Shown piece by piece: positions 19,130-26,972 of a stretch of 64,000 nucleotides of DNA. The stretch comes from Flavobacteriales bacterium (lineage in GTDB: Bacteria > Bacteroidota > Bacteroidia > Flavobacteriales_F > PHOS-HE28). The stretch covers positions 2,294,001 to 2,358,000 of the forward strand of contig JADJOI010000003.1 in NCBI GenBank assembly GCA_016713875.1, read 5' to 3'. Position 1 is the stretch's first letter; each line of letters begins with the position of its first letter. The position numbers and the translations under genes are program-made. The notes under the pieces are model-generated. The model worked only from the letters and a program-made list of their open reading frames with translations, was not told the DNA's origin and made no database searches.

Positions 19130-22100
19130 ATGGCCTTGCGTCCCGTCGCTGTTCCGCTTTCCACCGTCCTCCTGCTGCAGACGCTTCCCGTGATCACCGG
19201 TTGCGGTGGCCAGGGATCCGGTGCCATGGAAGGTACGGCCGGCGACAGCGCAGCGGCACCCCGGTTCGTGGTGCTCCCTGGCGACAGCACGGGGCTCACC
19301 CTCCGCAACGACCTGCGCGAGTCGCCGGAGATGAACTACTTCGCCTATCCCTACCTCTACCACAGCGGCGGGGTGGCCATCGGCGACGTGGACGGCGACG
19401 GTCTGCCGGACGTATACCTCACCACCAACCGCAATGGCAGCCGGCTGTATCGGAACCTGGGCGGCCTACGCTTCGCGGACATCACCGACCAGGCCGGTGT
19501 CGGCACGGCCGACCGGTGGTGCACCGGGCCATCGATGGTGGACATCAATGGCGACGGCCATCTGGATATCCATGTATGCGTGGGCGGTCCACCCACCGGA
19601 CCCGAGCGGCTGCGCGGCCTGGTGTTCGTGAACAACGGTAACGGGACCTTCACCGAACGGGCCGCGGAGCTGGGCCTCGCCCTGCCGATGCATGCCCTGC
19701 AGGCCTACCACGCGGACGTGGACGGCGACCTGGACCTGGACGTGTTCATCGTGGCCACGCGCACCGATTTCAAGAACAACACCAAGGTGGCGCGGTACAG
19801 CATCGGCCCGAGGTCCAACACCTCGCACCGCCTGCTGCTGAACGATGGCACCGGACGCTTTGAGGACCACACCGAGCAGGCCGGACTGTTAAGCCACGCC
19901 TGGGGCCTGAGCGCCGTGATCGGCGACCTCAACGGCGACGACCGGCGCGACATCTACGTGGCGCACGACTTTCTGGAGCCTGATGCCGTGAAGCTGAACG
20001 ACGGCGGCGGACACTTCACGGAGGCCGGGACCCGCACCCTGCGGCACACCAGCATGTACAGCATGGGGGCCGACATGGCCGACATCAACAACGACGGGCT
20101 GGATGACCTGTACGTGTTGGACATGACCCCGCCGGAGCACCAGCGCAGCAAGCAGAACATGGCCAGCATGCGGCCCAGGCAGTTCTTCGGCATGGTGGCC
20201 CTGGGCTGGAACCACCAGTACATGGCCAATGTGCTGCAGCTGAACAACGGCGGTGGCAGCTACAGCGATATCGCGCACCTGGCCGGGGTGGACCGGACCG
20301 ACTGGAGCTGGGCCCCGCTGATCGCCGATCTGGACAACGATGGCTGGAAGGACCTCTTCGTCACCAACGGTGTGTGGCGCGACATCACGAACAACGACTT
20401 CAAGAACAAGCTCGATGAACTGACGGCCACCCGCGGCAGCGACCTGCCCTTCAACGAGGTGATGGCCTTGATCCCCACCGAGCGACCGGAGAACTTCATG
20501 TTCCGCAACCGGGGCGACCTCACCTTCGAGAAGGCGATGGGGCCCTGGGGCTACCACCACAATAGCGTGAGCACGGGCGCGGCCTATGGCGACCTGGATG
20601 CGGATGGCGACCTGGACCTGGTGGTCTGCGATGTGGGCGAGGCACCGAAAGTGGTGCGGAACCTCACGCGCGAGCAGGGCGGCGGGGTCTGGATCCAGTT
20701 GGTGTTGAAGGGCTCTGCTCCCAACACCCAGGCCATCGGCACACGCGTCACGGTGCACAGCGGCGACCGCCGACAAGTGGTGGAACAGCGGTTTGAGCGC
20801 GGCTTCCAAGGCAGCATGGAGCCCCTCATCCACTTCGGCCTCGGTGCGGCGAAGGCGGACAGCCTGGTGATCGACTGGCCCGACGGTACCCGCAGCGTGC
20901 TTCGGGAGGTGGCGGAGAACGCCCGGACCATAGTGGACATGGCCAAGACACCGCGGGCAGCTCGACCGGGCCCATCGGACGAACGGCCCTACTTCACGGA
21001 GCAGGCCGTTGCGCTGGGGCTCGACCACCGGCATGTGGAGAGCAGCTTCGACGACTTCGCCACCGAGATCCTGCTGCCGCACCGGCAGAGCGACCACGGG
21101 CCCGCGCTGGCGATCGGCGATGTGGACGGCGATGGCCACGATGACGTCTTCGTGGGCGCGGCGGCGGGCAGCCCGGGGTGCCTCTACCTCCAGGGACGCG
21201 CAGGTCGGTTCCGCAAGGCGGGTCCCCAACCCTGGGCGGCGCACAGCCACCAGGAGCTCATCGGTGCGCTGTTCTTCGACGCCGACGGCGATGGCGACCT
21301 GGACCTGTACACCGCGGCAGGCAGCACCGAGGCGGGCCCCAGTGGAGCCGCCTACCAGGACCACCTGTACCGCAACGAGGGCGGTGGCACCTTCGCCGAG
21401 ATACGGGATGCGCTGCCGGTGATGCCCGGTTCCACGCAACGTGTAGCGGCAGCGGACGTGGACGGCGACAAGGACCTGGACCTCTTCGTGGGCGGCCGCA
21501 ACGAACCGGGCGCCTATCCCGCCGCACCACGGAGCTTCCTGCTGGTGAACGATGGCAGCGGCCGGTTCAGCGACGCCACCGCCGACCGCGCTCCCGTGCT
21601 CGACCGCGTGGGCATGGTGACCGATGCGCTCTTCCACGATCTCGACCACAACGGACATCCCGACCTGCTGCTGTGCGGCGAGTGGATGGCCGTGAGGCTT
21701 TTCCTCAACGACGGCAGCCGGTTCACCGACGGCACCGGACAGTGGCTGGACAGCACGCTGGTGGGCTGGTGGAACGACCTCGAACTGGCCGACCTGGACG
21801 GGGACGGTGACATGGACCTGCTGGCCGGCAACCACGGGCTCAACAACAAGTTCCACCCCAGCAAGGACAAACCGCTGGAGATCTACATGGACGATCTGGA
21901 CGGAACGGGCACCAAGGACATCGTGCTCGCGAAGCACGGCGCGGGCGGTGCCTGCTTCCCGGTGCGTGGGCGCGAGTGCAGCAGCGAACAGATGCCGTTC
22001 CTGAAGGACCGGTTCGGCACCTACAAGGCCTTCTCCGAGGCGGACCTCGACGTGCTGTATGGCCGCGAGAAGCTGGCCAAGGCGCTGCACTACAGCGCCA

Positions 22101-22501
22101 CGGAGTTCGCCACCCTGCTGTTCCGCAACGAGGGTGGGCGTTTCCGGGCGACGCCCCTGCCGAACGAGGCGCAGACGGCCCCCTGGCGCGGTACGGTGGT
22201 GATGGACGTGAACAGCGACGGCCACCTCGACCTTGTGGGCGCGGGCAACCGGTGGGGCGCCGAGGTGGAGACCAGCCGCTATGACGCGGGCAACGGTTGG
22301 GTCCTGCTGGGCGACGGCCGGCTCGGGTTCACCCCGATGCCCGGCCGGTCAAGCGGCTTCCGAGCAGAAGGGCATGCCTGTGCGGTGGCCCCGCTGCGGA
22401 TCAATGGAAGCACCGCCGTGGTGGTGGCCAACGGCGATGGTCCGTTGCAGGTGTTCATGCACGGATCACGACCGCCTGCGGGCACCGTGGCCCTGCGCTA
22501 G
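19130..22501 (+). CDS. Giant VCBS/FG-GAP repeat lipoprotein with ASPIC/UnbV domain
   Basis: 1123 residues. A lipobox at residues 22-25 (ITGC) predicts lipidation at Cys25. The protein is built from FG-GAP/VCBS propeller repeats with calcium-binding DxDGDGxxD loops (DVDGDGLPD, DINGDGHLD, DLDADGDLD, DVDGDKDLD and more) in two blocks. Between them is an ASPIC/UnbV-type segment (GSAPNTQAIGTRVTVHSGDRRQVVE, later HFGLGAAKADSLVIDWPDG). Relatives are surface lipoproteins of the CRTAC1-like group, suggested to bind surfaces or polymers. The ligand is unknown. Its stop overlaps that of the convergent kmo gene by four bases (CTAG). Confidence 0.85.
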   Translation: MALRPVAVPLSTVLLLQTLPVITGCGGQGSGAMEGTAGDSAAAPRFVVLPGDSTGLTLRNDLRESPEMNYFAYPYLYHSGGVAIGDVDGDGLPDVYLTTNRNGSRLYRNLGGLRFADITDQAGVGTADRWCTGPSMVDINGDGHLDIHVCVGGPPTGPERLRGLVFVNNGNGTFTERAAELGLALPMHALQAYHADVDGDLDLDVFIVATRTDFKNNTKVARYSIGPRSNTSHRLLLNDGTGRFEDHTEQAGLLSHAWGLSAVIGDLNGDDRRDIYVAHDFLEPDAVKLNDGGGHFTEAGTRTLRHTSMYSMGADMADINNDGLDDLYVLDMTPPEHQRSKQNMASMRPRQFFGMVALGWNHQYMANVLQLNNGGGSYSDIAHLAGVDRTDWSWAPLIADLDNDGWKDLFVTNGVWRDITNNDFKNKLDELTATRGSDLPFNEVMALIPTERPENFMFRNRGDLTFEKAMGPWGYHHNSVSTGAAYGDLDADGDLDLVVCDVGEAPKVVRNLTREQGGGVWIQLVLKGSAPNTQAIGTRVTVHSGDRRQVVEQRFERGFQGSMEPLIHFGLGAAKADSLVIDWPDGTRSVLREVAENARTIVDMAKTPRAARPGPSDERPYFTEQAVALGLDHRHVESSFDDFATEILLPHRQSDHGPALAIGDVDGDGHDDVFVGAAAGSPGCLYLQGRAGRFRKAGPQPWAAHSHQELIGALFFDADGDGDLDLYTAAGSTEAGPSGAAYQDHLYRNEGGGTFAEIRDALPVMPGSTQRVAAADVDGDKDLDLFVGGRNEPGAYPAAPRSFLLVNDGSGRFSDATADRAPVLDRVGMVTDALFHDLDHNGHPDLLLCGEWMAVRLFLNDGSRFTDGTGQWLDSTLVGWWNDLELADLDGDGDMDLLAGNHGLNNKFHPSKDKPLEIYMDDLDGTGTKDIVLAKHGAGGACFPVRGRECSSEQMPFLKDRFGTYKAFSEADLDVLYGREKLAKALHYSATEFATLLFRNEGGRFRATPLPNEAQTAPWRGTVVMDVNSDGHLDLVGAGNRWGAEVETSRYDAGNGWVLLGDGRLGFTPMPGRSSGFRAEGHACAVAPLRINGSTAVVVANGDGPLQVFMHGSRPPAGTVALR

Positions 22502-23850
22502 ATGCGCGGAACGGACTCCAACAGCTCCAGCGCCTTCTTTTCCACCGCCTCGCTCTCCCACTGCTCCTCGATGCGCGGCAGGGCGAGCACCTGCTCCATG
22601 ATGCGGTCGTGGCGCAGGCCCTCGTTCCACGCGTCGGCATAGGCGATGTCGCTGAACTTCACCTGGCTGTAGAGCGGCAGCCACTTGTCCGGGTGCTTCG
22701 CCTGCAGGCGTCCTTCGATCTTCTTGCGCAGGATGAACCGGGGGTCGGCCACCAGGTCGCGCATCTCCACGAAGTTGCGCAGGCTGAGGTCGGCGATGGC
22801 GTCGCCATTGGGCTTGCGGGCCTTGTGGTAGGCATCGAGCACCGCGCCCCAATGGTCGTCGCCGTGCGCGTTCAGCAGGTCGTTCAGCACCTTGCAGTCC
22901 TCGTAGCCGGCGTTCATGCCTTCGCCATAGAAGGGCACGATGGCGTGGGCCGCATCGCCGATCAGGGCCACCTTGTCGCGGTGCGTCCACGGCGAGCAGC
23001 GGATGATGGCCAGGCTGCTCTGGGGGTTGCGGAAGTACTGCTCGGCCAGGTCGGGCAGCAAGGGGATCGCATCCTTGAAGTGCGCATCGAAGAATCGCAG
23101 GAGGTCCTGCTCGTCCTTGATGGTGTCGAAGGAGAACTCGCCCTCGTGCGGCATGAACAGGGTGCCGGTGAACCCGCCGTCCTGGTTGGCGAGGCCCATC
23201 ATCATGAAGAGCCGGCGCGGCCAGATGTGCAGGCAGTTGGGGTCCATCCGCGGCGTGCCGTCGGCGTTGGGCGGAAAGGCGATCTCCTTGTAGTCGTGCT
23301 CGATGTAGGTCTGGCTGAAGGTGAACCGCCCCTTCATCATGGACTGGCGTACGGCGCTCGGAGCCCCGTCGGCGCCGAACACGACATCCGCCTTGATGCT
23401 CGCCACCGAACCGGTGATGTCGTTGCGGAAACTGCAGCGTGCATGGTCCAGGTCCACCTCCACGCACTGATGGTTGAAGTGCAGGTGCACGTTGGGCAGG
23501 GCCTCGGCCTCCGTGAGCAGCACCTTGTTGAGCTCCGCCCGGCTGACGCTGTGGATGGCCCGTCCATCGATGCTGTAGGGCAGTCGCGTGAGCCCGCCGT
23601 CGCGGTCGTGCGTCATCCGCGCGTGCACCGGCACCACGATGCGTTCCACCGCCTCGTGCACCCCCGCCGCCCGCAGGGCCGTCCAACCGCGGTGGCTCAC
23701 CACCAGGTTGATGCTGCGCCCGGCGTACACGTTGGTCCGGCGCGGATCGCCCCGCCGCTCGAACACGTTGACCCGATGACCGCGCTTGGCGAGGAACACG
23801 GCCAGGAGGCTTCCGACCAATCCGCCGCCGACGATGGTGATGTTCTTCAT
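22498..23850 (-). CDS. kmo: Kynurenine 3-monooxygenase
   Basis: 450-residue FAD- and NADPH-dependent hydroxylase converting L-kynurenine to 3-hydroxykynurenine. The N-terminal Rossmann motif GGGLVG is at residues 8-13. RRTNVYAGRSINLVVSHRG, the DG motif VVFGADGAPSAVR and ALIGDAAHAIVPFYGEGMN follow the KMO pattern. ATG 23850 (MKNITIVGGG) was chosen over upstream codons because those lie in the intergenic repeat. It lies downstream of kynureninase on the same strand, so the two can produce 3-hydroxyanthranilate for NAD synthesis or tryptophan breakdown. Confidence 0.92.
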   Translation of the reverse strand: MKNITIVGGGLVGSLLAVFLAKRGHRVNVFERRGDPRRTNVYAGRSINLVVSHRGWTALRAAGVHEAVERIVVPVHARMTHDRDGGLTRLPYSIDGRAIHSVSRAELNKVLLTEAEALPNVHLHFNHQCVEVDLDHARCSFRNDITGSVASIKADVVFGADGAPSAVRQSMMKGRFTFSQTYIEHDYKEIAFPPNADGTPRMDPNCLHIWPRRLFMMMGLANQDGGFTGTLFMPHEGEFSFDTIKDEQDLLRFFDAHFKDAIPLLPDLAEQYFRNPQSSLAIIRCSPWTHRDKVALIGDAAHAIVPFYGEGMNAGYEDCKVLNDLLNAHGDDHWGAVLDAYHKARKPNGDAIADLSLRNFVEMRDLVADPRFILRKKIEGRLQAKHPDKWLPLYSQVKFSDIAYADAWNEGLRHDRIMEQVLALPRIEEQWESEAVEKKALELLESVPRI

Positions 23851-23858
23851 TGAATTCG

Positions 23859-24020
23859 TGAATGGCGAATGGTCAATGGTGAATGGGCGTTGCAAGTAGC
23901 GAATGGCGAATGGTCCTTGGTGAGTGGGGCGTGCCGGAGCGATGAGCAGCTGATCGAGCGGGTCCAGCGTTCAAAGAAGGGTTCGTTCCTACCATTCGCC
24001 AGTCGCCATTGACCATTCAC
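23859..24020. repeat. Intergenic repeat with GAATGGTCAATGG motifs, copy 1
   Basis: Tandem variants of GTGAATGG / CGAATGG / TCAATGG on the left (23859-23886), part of which recurs at about 23898-23912, and an inverted set on the right (23991-24020, CCATTGACCATTCACC). The same family appears at 46161-46236. The right arm supplies the stop codon of kynU. GC content is visibly lower than in the genes. Confidence 0.7.
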
Positions 24021-25288
24021 CGGACCAAGCACTTCTTGAGTATCTCCCCGAACCGCCAAACGTCCTCGAACGAATTGTAAAGCGGCACCGGGGCCACACG
24101 GATGACGTTCGGCTCGCGCCAGTCGGCGATCACACCACGTTCGGTGATGCGATCGAAGAGCGCCTTGCCATGACCGTGCGCCAGGATGCTCAACTGGCAA
24201 CCGCGCTGGGCAGGGTCCGATGGGGTGATCACTTCGAGGCGTGTGCCGGTGGCCTTCTCCACGTCGGCGATGATGAACGCGAGGTAGGCCGTCAATTGTT
24301 CGCTCTTCGCGCGAAGCTGCGCGATGCCGGCCCGGTCGAAGAGCTCCAGGGCCACGCGGTGTACGGCCATGCTGAACACGGGCGCGTTGCTCACCTGCCA
24401 GGCCTCGGCCGTGGGCATGGGCTTGAAGGTGCGCTCCATCCTGAAGCGTTCACCCTTGTCGTGGCCCCACCAGCCGGCGAACAGCGGTAGGTCCTTGCCC
24501 AAATGACGCTGATGCACGAAGGCCCCGGCCACGCTGCCCGGGCCGCTGTTGAGGTACTTGTAGCTGCACCAGCAGCCGAAGTCCACGTTCCAGTCGTGCA
24601 GCTTCAGGTGCAGGTTGCCGGCGGCGTGCGCCAGATCGAAGCCGGCGATGGCCCCCGCCGCGTGCGCGGCCTGGGTGATCGTCGCCATGTCGAAGGCCTG
24701 GCCCGTGTAGAAGTTCACCCCCCCGAAGCAGACCAGTGCGAGCTCCTCCCCCAGTTCTTCGATCCTGGCCACGATGTCCTCCGTGCGCAGGATGTGCTCT
24801 CCGGCGCGGGGCTGCACCTCGACCAGGTCGCTGGCCGGGTCGCCGCCGTGGAAGGCGATCTGCGAGGCGAAGGCATAGGTGTCGCTCGGGAACGGGCGCG
24901 TCTCCGTCAGGATCTTCCTGCGCATCCCTTGAGGCCGGTAGAACGACACCATCAGGAAGTGCAGGTTGCTCGTGAGCTGGTTCATGGCCACCACCTCCTC
25001 GGGAAGCGCGCCCACGAGCCGCGCCAGCGAAGGCGTGAGCTCCTCATGGTAGCTGTACCACGGGTGCTTCGCCTGGAAATGCCCCTCCACCCCGAAACGC
25101 GCCCAGTCATCGAGCTCCTGCTTCAGCGCATCGGCCGCGCCCTTGGGCTGCAGCCCGAGCGAGTTGCCGGTGAAGTAGAGCACGTCACGGTCATGGTGCC
25201 GGGGGAACAGGAACTCGTTCCGATAGGCACGCAACGGGTCCGCCGCATCGCGTGCCTGGGCGAAGGCAAGGCTGTGCTCAAAGGTCAT
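24017..25288 (-). CDS. kynU: Kynureninase
   Basis: 423-residue PLP enzyme hydrolysing kynurenine or 3-hydroxykynurenine to (3-hydroxy)anthranilate and alanine. Family motifs are YFTGNSLGLQPKG, VEGHFQAKHPWYSYHEEL, FDLAHAAGNL and the PLP lysine Lys244 in CWCSYKYLNSGPG. The start is ATG 25288 (MTFEHSLAFA). An ATG four codons up falls inside the -7 box TACTTTTG (25305-25298). The stop codon lies within the intergenic repeat. It pairs with kmo downstream. No 3-hydroxyanthranilate dioxygenase gene is nearby. Confidence 0.93.
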   Translation of the reverse strand: MTFEHSLAFAQARDAADPLRAYRNEFLFPRHHDRDVLYFTGNSLGLQPKGAADALKQELDDWARFGVEGHFQAKHPWYSYHEELTPSLARLVGALPEEVVAMNQLTSNLHFLMVSFYRPQGMRRKILTETRPFPSDTYAFASQIAFHGGDPASDLVEVQPRAGEHILRTEDIVARIEELGEELALVCFGGVNFYTGQAFDMATITQAAHAAGAIAGFDLAHAAGNLHLKLHDWNVDFGCWCSYKYLNSGPGSVAGAFVHQRHLGKDLPLFAGWWGHDKGERFRMERTFKPMPTAEAWQVSNAPVFSMAVHRVALELFDRAGIAQLRAKSEQLTAYLAFIIADVEKATGTRLEVITPSDPAQRGCQLSILAHGHGKALFDRITERGVIADWREPNVIRVAPVPLYNSFEDVWRFGEILKKCLVR

Positions 25289-25297
25289 GGACGCCGC

Positions 25298-25305
25298 CAA
25301 AAGTA
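25298..25305 (-). promoter_or_regulatory. -7 box TACTTTTG of kynU
   Basis: Perfect TAnnTTTG on the minus strand, nine bases before the chosen kynU ATG. It overlaps the alternative ATG, which is therefore excluded. Confidence 0.65.
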
Positions 25306-25340
25306 GGCCCCTACCGGTACGCCGGGCTGATGATCGTCGT

Positions 25341-26231
25341 TCAACCGAGCAGGGTCAGGGCCGCTGCGAGCGGCGGAAGGAAGAGCGTACCGTCGAGGAC
25401 CAGCCCGTAGTGGAGCATGCCCCGACCGGCCGACGTGCCACCCACGAGCATGGCGACCGCGAGGTAGGCCGCGGCGGCCAGCACCATGTCCATCGGCCAG
25501 GGGGCCGGCCCATCGATGGGCCGCAGCGCCCTGCCGACGAACGCCAGGGTGGTGAACACGCCGACCGGGTAGAGCATGAGGAGCGTGGCCAGGGTCCGGG
25601 TACCGGGCCCACCGAGCAGCTGCGGCAGGGTGAGCACCACATCGCGATCGATCGCCCGGTCGCGCAGGTCGAACGCCAGGGCCAGGGACAGGAAGAAGCA
25701 GCCCTGCATGACGAACAACCAGCCCGTGCCCTGGGGCGGACGGTCCGCTGGTGCGAACAGCAACGGCAGGTGGACGGTGGTCCAGGCCCAGCAACCGGCA
25801 ATGAGGAAGGCTTTGAGCAGAGGCACCCGCCGCAGACCCATCGTGCGTCCGCGGACCCAGCGCGCGGGCACCACGTAGAGGAGCACGGCCAGGGTGACCG
25901 GAGCGCTGCGGAGCAACAGATCCGGCAGGTGCTGTGCGGCCACCCCCAGGGCGGCGATGGCGGTGATCGACGCCACGCCCAGCAGGGCAGTACGATGGCG
26001 CAAGGTCCATTGCAGCTGCGGCGCCGCGCCCAGGGAAGGGTGATCCGCGCGCGCCGACCGCATGAACGCATATCCGGCGAAGGTGGCCAGTGCCGACAGC
26101 GTTGGAGCACGCCAGCCGGACAGGCCCATCAGGTGCTGCATGAGCCAGGTCTGCGCCGCGGCCCCGCACGCGAGCCACACATGGCCGTAGATCAACACGC
26201 GGAGCAGGGGGCTGCGCAGGTCCGCGTCCAT
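25341..26231 (-). CDS. Polytopic membrane protein, possible degenerate UbiA-fold prenyltransferase
   Basis: 296 residues with about eight hydrophobic helices. One acidic motif, FDLRDRAIDRD, resembles the second Asp-rich motif of UbiA prenyltransferases, and the helix pattern fits. The first NDxxD motif is not evident (the equivalent region reads AGYAFMRSAR), so activity is uncertain. UbiA-like genes of this sort, annotated as hypothetical, occur in Flavobacteriales. It starts six bases after the stop of the unknown gene at 26237 and belongs to the same operon. Confidence 0.6.
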   Translation of the reverse strand: MDADLRSPLLRVLIYGHVWLACGAAAQTWLMQHLMGLSGWRAPTLSALATFAGYAFMRSARADHPSLGAAPQLQWTLRHRTALLGVASITAIAALGVAAQHLPDLLLRSAPVTLAVLLYVVPARWVRGRTMGLRRVPLLKAFLIAGCWAWTTVHLPLLFAPADRPPQGTGWLFVMQGCFFLSLALAFDLRDRAIDRDVVLTLPQLLGGPGTRTLATLLMLYPVGVFTTLAFVGRALRPIDGPAPWPMDMVLAAAAYLAVAMLVGGTSAGRGMLHYGLVLDGTLFLPPLAAALTLLG

Positions 26232-26236
26232 CAGCC

Positions 26237-26854
26237 CTACGGGTCCAGGTTGGGATTGATCACCAACTGGCGCACGGCCAGACCCACGGCCACGCCGGCC
26301 AGGGTGCTGTAGAGCGTGCGCAGCACCCGTTTGGTGCGGCCCGTGCTGGCGTACCCGGTGGCGTAATAGGGATCGCCTTCCATCAGCGGGTCACGGATGG
26401 AGCCGCGGGTGACGTGGACCCGGGGCAGGGCCATCACCCCGGCGTAGATCGGCGGCAGCAGCAGGGACATCACTTCCAGATCGAGGGCCACGACCGTGCC
26501 CGCACCGAAGACGAAGCCACCGATCATGGGCCACAGCGGCCGGTAGCCGTCGCGCGCGTCCTGCTCACCCTTGATGATCCACCGCATCTGGTCCACGCTG
26601 TAGTCGTTGCCGAACACGGTATCCATGAAGTACCACACGCGCTCGCGGCCCAGGCTGTCGGTGACGCTGAACACGCTCTCGGTCGGCTCGCTGCGCTCGA
26701 TGAGCCGCGCCCCTTTGGGCACTTGATAGCGGATCTCCAGGGTGCTCTGCCCGAGGACCCTGCCCTGGACGGTCTGGCCGTTCATCAGCAGGATACGGTC
26801 CTGGGCCCGCCCCCCCATGCACAGGAGCAGAAGAAGGAGCCAGAGGGAACGCAT
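26237..26854 (-). CDS. Exported protein of unknown function
   Basis: 205 residues. The start at 26854 gives MRSLWLLLLLLCMGGRAQ, a signal peptide, and is fixed by the -7 box TATCTTTG at 26872-26865, ten bases upstream. Longer open sequence above it is excluded. The mature part has a strand-rich N-terminus (DRILLMNGQTVQGRVLG) of the kind that opens many Bacteroidota exported proteins, then two hydrophobic segments (WPMIGGFVFGAGTVVALDL and TLYSTLAGVAVGLAVRQLV). It is therefore membrane-anchored or periplasmic. The function is not recognised. Confidence 0.68.
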   Translation of the reverse strand: MRSLWLLLLLLCMGGRAQDRILLMNGQTVQGRVLGQSTLEIRYQVPKGARLIERSEPTESVFSVTDSLGRERVWYFMDTVFGNDYSVDQMRWIIKGEQDARDGYRPLWPMIGGFVFGAGTVVALDLEVMSLLLPPIYAGVMALPRVHVTRGSIRDPLMEGDPYYATGYASTGRTKRVLRTLYSTLAGVAVGLAVRQLVINPNLDP

Positions 26855-26864
26855 CGGAAGCGGC

Positions 26865-26872
26865 CAAAGATA
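26865..26872 (-). promoter_or_regulatory. -7 box TATCTTTG
   Basis: Perfect TAnnTTTG, ten bases before the ATG at 26854. It decides that start. Confidence 0.65.
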
Positions 26873-26944
26873 GGCGGTGCCGAACATCGCGCCGGCCGCG
26901 TTGTTGCTGGGATGGAGCGCGCCGACCGGCCTCATCGAGGTCCG

Positions 26945-26952
26945 TATATTCG
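26945..26952 (+). promoter_or_regulatory. -7-like box TATATTCG of gcvP
   Basis: TATATTCG fits a TAnnTTYG element 20 bases before the gcvP ATG. It lies back to back with the minus-strand promoter at 26865. Confidence 0.45.
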
Positions 26953-26972
26953 CCGCGCCTTCAGGCCACCCC

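Noticed and set aside
19380..22340. Internal DNA repeats in the VCBS gene as a mobile or CRISPR-like array
   Set aside because: They encode the calcium-binding DxDGDGxxD loops of FG-GAP repeats and have irregular spacing, so they reflect the protein fold.
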